A DNA stretch of 64,000 nucleotides, taken from NCBI GenBank assembly GCA_022768805.1, contig JALELB010000010.1:1-64000 (forward strand). The letters are read 5' to 3'. Positions 49,840-59,393 of the stretch are shown piece by piece (the stretch's first letter is position 1; the number at the start of each line of letters is the position of its first letter). The translations under genes were made by a program, and so were the position numbers. The DNA is from Ruminococcus sp. Lineage in GTDB: Bacteria; Bacillota; Clostridia; Oscillospirales; Ruminococcaceae. The notes beneath the pieces were generated by a model. That model searched no databases and had not been told where the DNA came from. It saw only the letters and a program-made list of their open reading frames with translations.

Positions 49840-51288
49840 ATGGATCAGCGCAATCTGACGATGCTTATGGATTTCTATGAGCTTACCATGGCAAACGGGT
49901 TTTTGGAATCCGGCTTGGGGGACCAGATCGTTTACTTCGACCTGTTTTTCCGCCGGGTGCCGGATCAGGCAGGCTATGCCATCATGGCGGGTGTTGAACA
50001 GGCAGTAGAGTATCTGCAAAATCTGCACTTCTCAGCGGAGGATCTTGCCTATCTGCGGGGGCGTAGGCTGTTTTCCGAGCCTTTCCTGCAATATCTGGAG
50101 CACTTTACCTTCACCTGCGATGTGTGGGGGATTCCGGAGGGTACCCCGGTATTTGCCCATGAACCGCTGATTACCGTGCGGGGTCCTGCCATGCAGGCGC
50201 AGCTTCTGGAAACCATGCTGCTCATCTCCATCAACCACCAGAGCCTAATTGCCACAAAGGCCGCCCGGATTGTCCGTGCTGCCGAGGGCAGACCGGTGAT
50301 GGAATTCGGCTCCCGCCGGGCACAGGGCTATGACGGCGCCATGCTGGGTGCCCGTGCCGCATACATCGGGGGCTGCTGCGGAACGGCCTGCGCCTCTGCT
50401 GACCGGGATTACGGCGTGCCCGCCCTTGGCACCATGGCCCACAGCTGGGTGCAGCTGTTTCCCACGGAGCTGGATGCGTTCCGTGCCTATGCGAGCATCT
50501 ATCCGGATCAGTGTACCCTGCTGGTGGATACCTACAATGTGCTGCACTCCGGGGTGCCCAATGCCATTACTGTGTTCCGGGAGCTCGCCGCTGCAGGACA
50601 CCGTCCCAAGGGTATCCGCATTGACAGCGGCGATATTGCTTATCTGTCCAAGAAAGCCCGGGTGATGCTGGACGAGGCAGGCTTTCCGGATTGCGGCATC
50701 GTTGCCTCCAACGCACTGGATGAATATCTGATCCGGGATCTGCTGGTGCAGGGCGCAAAAATAGATAGCTTCGGGGTGGGGGAGCGGCTGATTACCTCCC
50801 GTTCTGAGCCGGTATTCGGCGGCGTCTATAAGCTGGTTGCCACTGAGCAGGACGGTCAGCTGATTCCCAAAATCAAGCTGTCGGAAAATGTGGAAAAGGT
50901 GACAAATCCGGGCTTCAAGACGGTCTGGCGACTGTTTGACAATCAGACGGGTATGGCCATCGCAGATGTGCTGACCCTGGAGGACGAGGTAATCGATGAC
51001 AGCAAGCCCTATGTGATTTTCTCACCGGAGCATACCTACAAGCGCAAGAAGCTGACGAATTTTACAGCAAAGAAGCTCCAGGTACAATTGTTCAGTCAGG
51101 GCAAATGCGTCTATCAGCTGCCCACCCTGGAGGAGATCCGCAGCTATAGTCAGGAACAGCTGGCCACCATCTGGGACGAGGTCAAGCGTTTTGAAAATCC
51201 CCACGCTTACTATGTGGATCTGTCCGAGCCCCTGTGGCAGCTTAAGCAGCAGATGCTGGACAGCTATTTCGGCAGTGCATCTATTTGA
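49840..51288 (+). CDS. pncB: Nicotinate phosphoribosyltransferase
   Basis: The 482-residue product makes nicotinate mononucleotide from nicotinate and PRPP. Family segments are LTMLMDFYELTMANGF, EFGSRRAQGYDGA, GTMAHSWVQ, DTYNVLHSGV and IRIDSGDIAYLSKKAR. Length and motifs match the long NAPRTase group of Firmicutes. With the nicotinamidase-like enzyme at 5644 it gives a route from nicotinamide to NAD. mtnN follows after 22 nt. Confidence 0.94.
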   Translation: MDQRNLTMLMDFYELTMANGFLESGLGDQIVYFDLFFRRVPDQAGYAIMAGVEQAVEYLQNLHFSAEDLAYLRGRRLFSEPFLQYLEHFTFTCDVWGIPEGTPVFAHEPLITVRGPAMQAQLLETMLLISINHQSLIATKAARIVRAAEGRPVMEFGSRRAQGYDGAMLGARAAYIGGCCGTACASADRDYGVPALGTMAHSWVQLFPTELDAFRAYASIYPDQCTLLVDTYNVLHSGVPNAITVFRELAAAGHRPKGIRIDSGDIAYLSKKARVMLDEAGFPDCGIVASNALDEYLIRDLLVQGAKIDSFGVGERLITSRSEPVFGGVYKLVATEQDGQLIPKIKLSENVEKVTNPGFKTVWRLFDNQTGMAIADVLTLEDEVIDDSKPYVIFSPEHTYKRKKLTNFTAKKLQVQLFSQGKCVYQLPTLEEIRSYSQEQLATIWDEVKRFENPHAYYVDLSEPLWQLKQQMLDSYFGSASI

Positions 51289-51310
51289 GATTTGATAAAG
51301 GAGACAGTCT

Positions 51311-51985
51311 ATGAAAACAATCGGAATTATCGGCGCAATGCCCTCAGAGCTTGCGGATCTGCGGGCAGCGCTGCCCTCCATGAAGCAGGAAACCCATGCG
51401 GGGTATGATTTCTATATCAGTGAAATGGAGGGAAAGCGAATTGTCAACGTGTGCTGCGGCGTGGCCAAGGTCAACGCAGCCCTGTGCGCTCAGGTGCTCA
51501 TCGACCGGATGGGCGCGGAGCTGATCCTGAACGCAGGTATTGCCGGGGGAATGGACAGCGGCGTGCATGTGTGTGATATTGTCATTGCCAATGAGGTATT
51601 ATCCCATGACGTAAATCCGGATTTTCTGGTGAAATATCCGCCCCATTGTGCGGTGTATCCCTGCGATCAGGGACTGCAGGAGAAAACAGCGCAGATCTGT
51701 GAACGCCTTGGCATTCCCCATCATCACGGCAGGATTGTTTCCGGGGAGGCGTTTATCTCCAGCGATGCCGTAAAGGCAGAGATCTGCAGCCGGCTGGCTC
51801 CTCTGGCAGTGGATATGGAAAGCGCTGCTATCGGTCAGTGTGCATACCGGAACCAGGTGCCCTTTCTGAGCATCCGCTGCATTTCCGACAATGCGGATGA
51901 CGCCGGCGCCATGACCTTTGAAGAGTTTGAACAGGTTGCAGCCAAGCAGGTTGCGGATGTGGTATTGGCACTGTTGGCAGAATAA
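51311..51985 (+). CDS. mtnN: 5'-methylthioadenosine/S-adenosylhomocysteine nucleosidase
   Basis: The 224-residue product is a nucleoside phosphorylase-fold hydrolase with IGIIGAMPSEL, LNAGIAGGMD, VSGEAFIS and VDMESAAIGQCA. These include the catalytic Glu and Asp positions of MTAN. It removes methylthioadenosine, the by-product of spermidine synthase. Its place just before the polyamine operon fits that role. The gap of 161 nt to speD contains a promoter, so it belongs to the pncB transcript. Confidence 0.93.
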   Translation: MKTIGIIGAMPSELADLRAALPSMKQETHAGYDFYISEMEGKRIVNVCCGVAKVNAALCAQVLIDRMGAELILNAGIAGGMDSGVHVCDIVIANEVLSHDVNPDFLVKYPPHCAVYPCDQGLQEKTAQICERLGIPHHHGRIVSGEAFISSDAVKAEICSRLAPLAVDMESAAIGQCAYRNQVPFLSIRCISDNADDAGAMTFEEFEQVAAKQVADVVLALLAE

Positions 51986-52035
51986 AGCCGCACATCGCAG
52001 AAAATCTGTGAAAATACCGGGTTATTCATAGAAAT

Positions 52036-52066
52036 TTCACAAATTATTTTCACCGTATGGTATAAT
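52036..52066 (+). promoter_or_regulatory. Extended -10 promoter of the polyamine operon
   Basis: TATAAT (52061-52066) is preceded by TGG, giving an extended -10 element. A weak -35 (TTCACA, 52036-52041) is 19 nt away. Confidence 0.6.
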
Positions 52067-52146
52067 AAACGCTGACAGCGCTGTGCAATCCCCCTAATCA
52101 TCCAGAAAGTGCTGCTTCTTAGAATGCAAGAAAGGCTGTGTCTGCC

Positions 52147-52941
52147 GTGGAGAATAAAATATCCCTGTATGGCTTCAATAACCTGACAAAAACCCTGAGC
52201 TTCAATATCTATGATGTGTGCTATGCCAAAAGCCCCCGGGAGCAGCAGGACTATATTGCATATATTGATGAACAGTATAACTCTGAGCGTCTGACCAATA
52301 TTCTCTGTGATGTGACGGAAATGATCGGCGCCAGGGTGCTGAATATTTCCAAGCAGGACTATGAGCCCCAGGGCGCATCGGTTAATGTACTGATCGCCGA
52401 AAAGGAACTGAATCCTGATATGATTGACGAATCCTGCAATCAGGGACACTGGCAGGGTCGGACGGTGCATGCCCACCTGGACAAAAGCCATGTGACGGTG
52501 CATACCTTTCCGGAGTATCACCCGGACAATGCTATATCTACATTCCGGGTGGATATTGACGTGTCCACCTGCGGAACTATTTCTCCGCTGAATGCCCTCA
52601 ATTATCTGATCGGCAGCTTTGACTCGGACATTATCACCATTGACTACCGGGTCCGGGGCTTTACCCGGGATGTAAGCGGGAAGAAGTTTTTCATTGACCA
52701 TAATATTACCTCCATTCAGGATTATATTGATGCAGCCACCTTGCAGCATTATGATGCGGTGGATGTGAACGTGTACCAGTCCAATATCTTCCACACTAAA
52801 ATGCTGGTAAAGGACATTGTGCTGCAGAATTATCTGTTCAATAAGGATGTATACGAACTGACACCCCAGCAGAGGCTGGATATTTCCGACCGGCTTCGCA
52901 GGGAAATGATCGAAATTTTCAGCGGTATGAATATTTATTGA
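52147..52941 (+). CDS. speD: S-adenosylmethionine decarboxylase, class 1 (E. coli-like)
   Basis: The 264-residue proenzyme cleaves itself before Ser114 ([12 protein letters not shown]) to form a pyruvoyl group. It then supplies decarboxylated SAM as aminopropyl donor. Its length equals that of E. coli SpeD, unlike the short SpeH type of Bacillus. A GTG start at 52147 gives the family-like N-terminus and lies 11 nt from AAAGG. Another GTG at 52138 is only 2 nt from that site. First gene of the polyamine operon. Confidence 0.93.
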   Translation: MENKISLYGFNNLTKTLSFNIYDVCYAKSPREQQDYIAYIDEQYNSERLTNILCDVTEMIGARVLNISKQDYEPQGASVNVLIAEKELNPDMIDESCNQGHWQGRTVHAHLDKSHVTVHTFPEYHPDNAISTFRVDIDVSTCGTISPLNALNYLIGSFDSDIITIDYRVRGFTRDVSGKKFFIDHNITSIQDYIDAATLQHYDAVDVNVYQSNIFHTKMLVKDIVLQNYLFNKDVYELTPQQRLDISDRLRREMIEIFSGMNIY

Positions 52942-52964
52942 TGCCGCCGGGAAAGGGGAAGGCG

Positions 52965-54410
52965 ATGGCATATACGCAGGCGAATGCCCCGATTTATGAG
53001 GCGCTGCGCAGGCATAAGCAGAATAATGTGGTGCGGCTGGATGTGCCCGGTCACAAGGGCGGACGGGGCAACAAGGAGCTGCGTGATTTTTTGGGTGCAG
53101 ACTGTATGGCGGTGGACGTGAATTCCATGAAGCCGCTGGACAATCTCTGTCACCCTGTTTCTGTGATAAAGGACGCTGAACAGCTGGCAGCGGAGGCCTT
53201 CGGTGCAGAGCATGCCTTCTTCATCGTCAACGGCACTACCGCCTCCGTCCAGGCTATGGTCATGTCCGTGTGCAAGGCGGGGGAGAAGATCATTATGCCC
53301 CGGAACGTGCACCGCAGTGCCATCAATGCACTGGTGGTATGCGGCGCTGTGCCGGTTTATATCAACCCGGGCATCGACAAGCGGCTGGGAATTCCCCTGG
53401 GCATGGCACTGGAGGATGTGCGCCGTGCCATTGCCAAGCATCCGGACGCCAAGGCGATCCTGGTCAACAATCCCACCTATTACGGCATCTGCTCCAATCT
53501 GCGGGAGATTGTGAAGCTGGCCCACCAGAACGGCATGAAGGTGCTGGTGGACGAGGCCCACGGCACCCATTTTTACTTCGGGGAGAATCTGCCCCTCAAC
53601 GCTATGGCTGCCGGTGCGGATATGGCGGCAGTCAGCGTACACAAAACCGGCGGTTCCCTGACCCAGAGCTCCTTTCTGCTGTGTGGCAGGGGTGTGAATC
53701 ATGACTATGTGCGGCAGATCATCAACCTGACCCAGACCACCAGCGGCTCCTATCTGCTGATGGTTTCCCTGGATCTTGCCCGGAAGAATCTGAGCCTGCA
53801 CGGCAAGGAGATCTTTGCCAAGACCCTGGAATACTCCACCTATGCCCAGCGGGAGATTAACCGGATCGGCGGGTATTATGCCTTCGGCAGGGATCTCATC
53901 AACGGAGATACGGTATTTGATTTCGACTCCACAAAGGTTAGCGTACATACCCGTGCCATCGGTCTTGCCGGAGTGGAGGTATATGATCTTCTGCGGGATG
54001 AGTATGACATACAGATCGAATTCGGGGATATTGGCAATATCCTTGCCATTGTTTCCGCAGGAGACCGGGAACTGGAAATTGAACGCTTTATTGCCGCCCT
54101 GTCGGAGATCAAGCGGATTTATGCCAAGGACAGCGCCGGCATGTTCGATCACGAGTATATCAACCCGGAGGTAGCGATGCCCCCACAGCAGGCCTTTTAC
54201 AGTGAAAAGGAATCTTTGCCGGTGGAGGAATCCAAAGGACGGATCTGCGGCGAGTTTGTCATGTGCTATCCCCCGGGTATCCCCATTCTGGCGCCGGGAG
54301 AGCAGATTACGGATGATATTATCCGTTACATTCTCTATTCCAAGGAAAAGGGCTGTTTTATGACCGGTACGGAGGATATGACCGTATCCCGCATCAATGT
54401 TGTCAAGTGA
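52965..54410 (+). CDS. speA: Arginine decarboxylase, PLP fold-type I (SpeA/Orn-Lys-Arg family)
   Basis: The 481-residue product has family motifs LDVPGHKGG (near 25-33), FIVNGTTAS, VDEAHGTHFYFG and the PLP-lysine site SVHKTGGSLTQSS. It belongs to the Bacillus SpeA family, which makes agmatine; ornithine or lysine as substrates cannot be ruled out. The agmatinase two genes downstream supports arginine. The ATG at 52965 is preferred, since an upstream start at 52938 overlaps the speD end without a good site. Confidence 0.87.
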   Translation: MAYTQANAPIYEALRRHKQNNVVRLDVPGHKGGRGNKELRDFLGADCMAVDVNSMKPLDNLCHPVSVIKDAEQLAAEAFGAEHAFFIVNGTTASVQAMVMSVCKAGEKIIMPRNVHRSAINALVVCGAVPVYINPGIDKRLGIPLGMALEDVRRAIAKHPDAKAILVNNPTYYGICSNLREIVKLAHQNGMKVLVDEAHGTHFYFGENLPLNAMAAGADMAAVSVHKTGGSLTQSSFLLCGRGVNHDYVRQIINLTQTTSGSYLLMVSLDLARKNLSLHGKEIFAKTLEYSTYAQREINRIGGYYAFGRDLINGDTVFDFDSTKVSVHTRAIGLAGVEVYDLLRDEYDIQIEFGDIGNILAIVSAGDRELEIERFIAALSEIKRIYAKDSAGMFDHEYINPEVAMPPQQAFYSEKESLPVEESKGRICGEFVMCYPPGIPILAPGEQITDDIIRYILYSKEKGCFMTGTEDMTVSRINVVK

Positions 54411-54424
54411 CAGGAGGAATGGCT

Positions 54425-55273
54425 ATGGCACTTTGGTTTACAGAGCAGCACACGGATGATGTGCGGTTTTCTATTCATATCAAGGAGCAGCTGTACTCCG
54501 GCAAGAGCTATTACCAGCAGATTGAGGTGTTTGATTCCTATGAATTCGGCAGAGTGCTGGTGCTTGACGGATATATTATGCTGACGGAAAAGGATGAGTA
54601 TATCTATCACGAAATGATGGTGCATGTGCCCATGGCCTGCAACCCCTCCATTCAGCGGGTGCTGGTGATCGGCGCCGGAGACGGAGGCACCGTGCGGGAG
54701 CTTTGCCGCTATGACAGCATTACCCAGATTGACATGGTGGAGATTGACGAGCAGGTGGTGAAGGTGTGCAAGGAGTACCTGCCCCAGACCGCATGCCGGC
54801 TGGAGGATCCCAGGGTGCACATCTACTACGAGGACGGGCTCAAGTTTGTCCGCCGGGTGGAGGATACCTACGATCTTATCATTGTGGATTCCACGGATCC
54901 CTTTGGTCCCGGTGAGGGCTTGTTCACCAAGGAGTTTTACGGCAACTGCTTTACGGCTCTTCGGGAAAACGGCATTCTCACCAACCAGCATGAAAGCACC
55001 TACTACGACAGCTACACCTCCATGGTGAGCAGGACCCACCGCCGGATGCGTTCCGTCTTCCCGGTGGCGATGGTATACCAGGCCCATATCCCCACCTACC
55101 CCTCCGGACACTGGCTGTTCGGCTTTGCTTCCAAGAATATTCACCCGGTTTATGACTTCAAGCCGGAGGCCTGGGAGCAGCTTGGGCTTGAGACGAAATA
55201 TTATAATACCCAGCTGCATACGGGCTGCTTTGCCCTGCCCAATACTGTTCGGGAGGTGCTGGAGCATGCTTGA
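54425..55273 (+). CDS. speE: Spermidine synthase-family aminopropyltransferase
   Basis: The 282-residue product has the decarboxy-SAM site VLVIGAGDGGTVREL, the acidic VEIDEQVV and the catalytic region IIVDSTDPFGPGEGLF. It transfers an aminopropyl group from decarboxy-SAM, normally to putrescine. Agmatine is also possible, with SpeB then acting on aminopropylagmatine. The ATG at 54425 lies 7 nt after AGGAGG. It overlaps speB by 8 nt. Confidence 0.93.
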   Translation: MALWFTEQHTDDVRFSIHIKEQLYSGKSYYQQIEVFDSYEFGRVLVLDGYIMLTEKDEYIYHEMMVHVPMACNPSIQRVLVIGAGDGGTVRELCRYDSITQIDMVEIDEQVVKVCKEYLPQTACRLEDPRVHIYYEDGLKFVRRVEDTYDLIIVDSTDPFGPGEGLFTKEFYGNCFTALRENGILTNQHESTYYDSYTSMVSRTHRRMRSVFPVAMVYQAHIPTYPSGHWLFGFASKNIHPVYDFKPEAWEQLGLETKYYNTQLHTGCFALPNTVREVLEHA

Positions 55274-56123
55274 GATGGAACGGAATGTACACACCTTTCT
55301 GGGGTGTGACAGTGATTATCAGTCCAGCGATCTGGTGCTGTTCGGTGCGCCCTTTGATTCCACCACTTCTTTCCGGCCGGGTACCCGGTTTGCATCTGCT
55401 GCTATGCGGAATGAGAGCTTCGGCATTGAAACCTATTCCCCCTACCAGGATCGGGATCTTTCACAGATCGCCGTGTTTGACGGAGGAGATCTTGAGCTGC
55501 CCTTCGGGGCTCCGGAACATGCCCTGGAACAGATCGAACGCTTTGCAGACGCCGTGCTCACTGACGGGAAGATTCCCTGCATGATCGGGGGGGAGCATCT
55601 GGTCACGCTGGGGGCAGTGCGTGCTGCGGTGCGGAAATATTCCGATCTGCACATTATCCACTTTGATGCCCATGCGGATCTTCGGATGGATTACCTTGGG
55701 GTGCAGCTTTCCCATGCTTGTGTGCTGCGCCGCTGCCATGAGCTGGTGGGGGACGGGCACATTCACCAGTTCGGCATCCGCAGCGGAGATGGCCCGGAAT
55801 TTGCCTTTGCCAAGACGCATACCCATATGCACCGCTTCAACTTCCAGGGACTGGAGGAAACCGTGGAGCGGCTCCAGGGGGCGCCGGTATACTTTACGCT
55901 GGATCTGGATGTGCTGGATCCTTCCGAATTCTGCGGAACGGGAACGCCGGAGGCTGGCGGTGTCCGATTTACAGAGCTGCTGGAGGCTATCCGCCAGGTA
56001 ATGCGCTTAAAGCCGGTTGCCATGGATATCAATGAGCTTTCCCCGCACTATGACCAGAGCGGTGCATCCACTGCCCTGGCCTGCAAGCTGCTGCGGGAGA
56101 TTATGCTGTATCGTTTATCATAA
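55266..56123 (+). CDS. speB: Agmatinase-family ureohydrolase
   Basis: The 285-residue product carries the binuclear manganese motifs GGEHLVTLG, HFDAHADLR and TLDLDVLDPSEFCGTGTPE of ureohydrolases. It should release urea from agmatine to give putrescine, or from N1-aminopropylagmatine to give spermidine. The start inside the speE stop region, with GGAGG upstream, suggests coupled translation. Confidence 0.92.
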   Translation: MLEMERNVHTFLGCDSDYQSSDLVLFGAPFDSTTSFRPGTRFASAAMRNESFGIETYSPYQDRDLSQIAVFDGGDLELPFGAPEHALEQIERFADAVLTDGKIPCMIGGEHLVTLGAVRAAVRKYSDLHIIHFDAHADLRMDYLGVQLSHACVLRRCHELVGDGHIHQFGIRSGDGPEFAFAKTHTHMHRFNFQGLEETVERLQGAPVYFTLDLDVLDPSEFCGTGTPEAGGVRFTELLEAIRQVMRLKPVAMDINELSPHYDQSGASTALACKLLREIMLYRLS

Positions 56124-56147
56124 ACCAGAAAAGAAAGGAACGTAACG

Positions 56148-57350
56148 ATGGGAAGAGCTTTGATTATCGGCGCCGGCGGCGTCGCAGGGGTTGTCATTCA
56201 CAAGTGCTGTCAGAACAGCGAGGTCTTTGAGGAAATCTGTATCGCAAGCCGTACCAAGTCCAAGTGCGATGCTTACGCAGAGCAGCTGCAGGACAAGACC
56301 AAAACCAAGATTACCACCGCTCAGGTGGATGCGGACAATGTGGAGCAGCTGATTGCCCTGATTCAGCAGTATAAGCCCCAGATTGTCATCAATGTGGCGC
56401 TGCCCTACCAGGATCTGACGATCATGGATGCATGCCTTGCCACAAAGGTCAACTATATGGATACTGCAAACTATGAGCCACTGGATACCGCCAAGTTTGA
56501 GTACAAGTGGCAGTGGGCATACCGGGAGCGTTTTGAACAGGCGGGCATCACGGCACTGCTGGGCAGCGGCTTTGACCCGGGCGTAACCGGGGTATTTTCC
56601 GCCTATGCTATGAAGCACCATTTTGACGAGATTCACTACATTGATATTCTGGACTGCAACGGCGGTGACCACGGTTACCCCTTTGCCACCAATTTCAATC
56701 CGGAAATCAACATCCGGGAGGTTTCCGCCAACGGCAGCTATATTGAAAACGGCAAGTGGGTGGAGACCAAGCCCATGGAGATCAAGCGGGAGTATGACTT
56801 TGACGAGGTAGGCAGAAAGGATATGTACCTGCTGCATCATGAGGAGCTGGAGTCCCTAGCGCTGAACATCAAGGGCATCAAGCGCATCCGGTTCTTCATG
56901 ACCTTTGGCCAGAGCTATCTTACCCACCTGAAGTGTCTGGAGAATGTGGGCATGACCTCCATCGAGCCCATCGACTTTGAGGGCAAGAAGATTGTGCCCC
57001 TGCAGTTTTTGAAGGCCGTGCTGCCGGATCCGGCTTCTCTGGGTCCCCGGACTGTGGGCAAAACCAATATCGGCTGTATCTTCCAGGGCATTAAGGATGG
57101 CAAGGAGAAGACCTATTACCTGTACAATGTGTGCGATCACCAGGAATGCTACCGGGAGGTAGGCTCCCAGGCCATTTCCTACACCACCGGCGTGCCGGCA
57201 ATGATCGGCGCGATGATGATCCTTACCGGGAAGTGGAACAAGCCCGGCGTGTACAACATTGAGGAATTTGATCCGGATCCCTTTATGGAGGCACTCAACA
57301 AATGGGGTCTGCCCTGGCGTGAGAACTTCAACCCGGTGCTGGTACCGTAA
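56148..57350 (+). CDS. Carboxynorspermidine/carboxyspermidine synthase (CASDH)
   Basis: The 400-residue product belongs to the saccharopine dehydrogenase family (ALIIGAGGVAGVV at 4-16, GSGFDPGVTGVFSAYA, DHGYPFATNFNPE). Its close neighbour is a carboxynorspermidine decarboxylase. Such enzymes condense aspartate semialdehyde with putrescine or diaminopropane using NADPH. It follows speB after 24 nt. Having this together with speD and speE is unusual. Confidence 0.88.
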   Translation: MGRALIIGAGGVAGVVIHKCCQNSEVFEEICIASRTKSKCDAYAEQLQDKTKTKITTAQVDADNVEQLIALIQQYKPQIVINVALPYQDLTIMDACLATKVNYMDTANYEPLDTAKFEYKWQWAYRERFEQAGITALLGSGFDPGVTGVFSAYAMKHHFDEIHYIDILDCNGGDHGYPFATNFNPEINIREVSANGSYIENGKWVETKPMEIKREYDFDEVGRKDMYLLHHEELESLALNIKGIKRIRFFMTFGQSYLTHLKCLENVGMTSIEPIDFEGKKIVPLQFLKAVLPDPASLGPRTVGKTNIGCIFQGIKDGKEKTYYLYNVCDHQECYREVGSQAISYTTGVPAMIGAMMILTGKWNKPGVYNIEEFDPDPFMEALNKWGLPWRENFNPVLVP

Positions 57351-57362
57351 CCGGAGGCGGCC

Positions 57363-58514
57363 ATGAAAGAACTGGAACCGCTGCATTTTGACCCGGCCGC
57401 TGTGCCCACTCCCTGCTATGTGGTGGATGAGGCAAAGCTGCTGATGAATCTGGAACTGCTGAAAACTGTGCAGGAACGCTCCGGCGCAAAAATCCTCTTA
57501 GCCCAGAAGGCGTTCTCCATGTACCGGACGTACCCTATGATCCGGCAGTATCTTGCAGGCAGCACTGCCAGCGGACTATATGAGGCAAGGCTTGCCCGGG
57601 AGGAAATGGGGGGAGAGGTGCATATCTATTCCCCTGCATACAAGCCGGAGGAGTTTGATGAGATCCTGCAGATCAGCGATCATATCGTGTTCAACTCCTG
57701 CGCCCAGTGGAAGCGTTATCGTGACCGGGTGCAGGCTTGCGGCAGGAAAATCAGCTGTGGTCTGCGGATCAATCCGGAGTATGCGGAAACGGAAACGGAT
57801 CTCTATAACCCCTGCTTTACCGGTTCCCGGCTGGGGACTACCCTTGCCAATCTGGAGGAGGATGCTCTGGTGGGGCTGGAGGGCTTGCATTTTCATACCA
57901 TGTGCGAGCAGAATTCCGACACCCTGGAGCGCACTCTCCGGGTGGTGGAGGAGAAATTCGGCAGGTATCTTTCCCGGATGAAATGGGTGAATTTCGGCGG
58001 CGGCCATCATATTACCCGGCAAGACTATGACGTGGAGCGGCTGATTAGACTGTGCAGGAATTTTGCAGAGAAGTATGATGTACAGGTTTACCTGGAGCCG
58101 GGGGAGGCTGTGGCACTGCAGGCAGGCTATCTGGTGACCCAGGTGCTGGATTTTGTGCACAACGGGTTGGATATTGCCATTGTGGATGCTTCCGCTGCCT
58201 GTCATATGCCGGATGTGCTGGAGATGCCCTACCGGCCGGAGATCCTGGAAGCAGGACAGCCGGGTGAGCTGGCATACACCTATCGGCTGGGGGCGCCCAC
58301 CTGTTTGGCCGGGGATGTGATCGGTGACTATTCCTTTGCGTCTCCTTTGCAGATCGGAGACCGGCTGGTGTTCTGCGATATGGCCATCTACTCCATGGTG
58401 AAGAACAACACCTTCAACGGTATGCCTCTGCCGGCAATTCTCCTTGCCCACGAGGACGATACAGTGGAAACAATCCGGCAATTCGGCTATGCTGATTTCA
58501 AAATGCGTTTATGA
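57363..58514 (+). CDS. nspC: Carboxynorspermidine/carboxyspermidine decarboxylase
   Basis: The 383-residue PLP enzyme is of the alanine racemase fold (fold type III). It has VPTPCYVVDEAKL, the PLP-lysine region ILLAQKAFSMYRT, the substrate segment GLHFHTMCEQ and the C-terminal CDMAIYSMVKNNTFNG. It decarboxylates carboxyspermidine or carboxynorspermidine to the free polyamine. It is the last gene of the operon, 12 nt after CASDH and 4 nt before a strong terminator. Confidence 0.9.
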   Translation: MKELEPLHFDPAAVPTPCYVVDEAKLLMNLELLKTVQERSGAKILLAQKAFSMYRTYPMIRQYLAGSTASGLYEARLAREEMGGEVHIYSPAYKPEEFDEILQISDHIVFNSCAQWKRYRDRVQACGRKISCGLRINPEYAETETDLYNPCFTGSRLGTTLANLEEDALVGLEGLHFHTMCEQNSDTLERTLRVVEEKFGRYLSRMKWVNFGGGHHITRQDYDVERLIRLCRNFAEKYDVQVYLEPGEAVALQAGYLVTQVLDFVHNGLDIAIVDASAACHMPDVLEMPYRPEILEAGQPGELAYTYRLGAPTCLAGDVIGDYSFASPLQIGDRLVFCDMAIYSMVKNNTFNGMPLPAILLAHEDDTVETIRQFGYADFKMRL

Positions 58515-58518
58515 TCCG

Positions 58519-58549
58519 GAGCCGCATGGAAGCATGCGGCTCTTTTTTT
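58519..58549 (+). terminator. Terminator of the polyamine operon
   Basis: A perfect 10-bp stem GAGCCGCATG / CATGCGGCTC with a GAAG loop, followed by seven T. Confidence 0.95.
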
Positions 58550-58559
58550 GTAAGAGTTA

Positions 58560-58588
58560 TTGACGTTCGAAACAAAAACGGGTATAAT
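58560..58588 (+). promoter_or_regulatory. Sigma-A promoter of the thyX operon
   Basis: TTGACG (58560-58565), a 17-nt spacer and a perfect TATAAT (58583-58588). Confidence 0.8.
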
Positions 58589-58625
58589 ATTAGTGTATGT
58601 AATTCAACAGAGAGGCGGCAGATGC

Positions 58626-59393
58626 ATGGAAGTAACATTACTCGGCTATACGCCGGTACCGGAAAAAATGATTGCAGCAGCGGCAAAGCTGTGCTATTCG
58701 GACAGCGGTGCTATGGACCTGATGGATGGGCTAGATGAAGAAAAAACCGCCCATTTCATGGAAATGCTCACCAATATCGGACACGAGTCACCCATTGAGC
58801 ATGCTTCCTTCACCTTTGCCATTGAAGGGGTTTCCCGCAGTCTTCTTGCCCAGATCACCCGGCATCGGATTGCGTCCTTTTCCGTACAGAGTCAGCGCTA
58901 TGTGAAAAAGTCCAGCTTTGTATATATTACACCGCCGGCCATTGCGGAGGATCCACAGGCAAAGGCGGTATTTGAGGAATCCATGGCGCATGCCTTTGCA
59001 GCCTATAATCAGCTGGCAGATCAGCTGGAGCAGCGGTATCTGCAGGAAAATCTCCGGGCTGGCATGACAGAAAAGGCGGCTCGCTCCAAGGCCGAAAAAA
59101 AGGCCATTGAGGATGCCCGGTTTGTGCTGCCCAATGCCTGTGAAACCAAAATGATGGTTACCATGAATGCACGGAGTCTATATCATTTCTTCCGGCTGCG
59201 CTGCTGCCGCCGTGCCCAGTGGGAGATCCGGGAGCTTGCCATGAAAATGCTCCGGCTTTGCTGTCAGGCAGCCCCCATGCTTTTTGCAAATGCAGGCCCT
59301 GGATGCTGCTCCGGTCCCTGTCCGGAGGGGAAGATGAGCTGCGGAGCTGCATCAGAGGTCCGCAGCCAGGTGGAGGCGCTGCGCCATGAATAA
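58626..59393 (+). CDS. thyX: Flavin-dependent thymidylate synthase
   Basis: The 255-residue product has the ThyX motif RHRIASFSVQSQR (79-91) and the upstream GHESPIEHASFTF segment. It methylates dUMP using methylenetetrahydrofolate and FAD. A Cys-rich C-terminal tail (CCSGPCPEGKMSC) follows the core and is not part of the standard motif. It overlaps tmk by 8 nt, coupling dTMP synthesis to its phosphorylation. Confidence 0.94.
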   Translation: MEVTLLGYTPVPEKMIAAAAKLCYSDSGAMDLMDGLDEEKTAHFMEMLTNIGHESPIEHASFTFAIEGVSRSLLAQITRHRIASFSVQSQRYVKKSSFVYITPPAIAEDPQAKAVFEESMAHAFAAYNQLADQLEQRYLQENLRAGMTEKAARSKAEKKAIEDARFVLPNACETKMMVTMNARSLYHFFRLRCCRRAQWEIRELAMKMLRLCCQAAPMLFANAGPGCCSGPCPEGKMSCGAASEVRSQVEALRHE

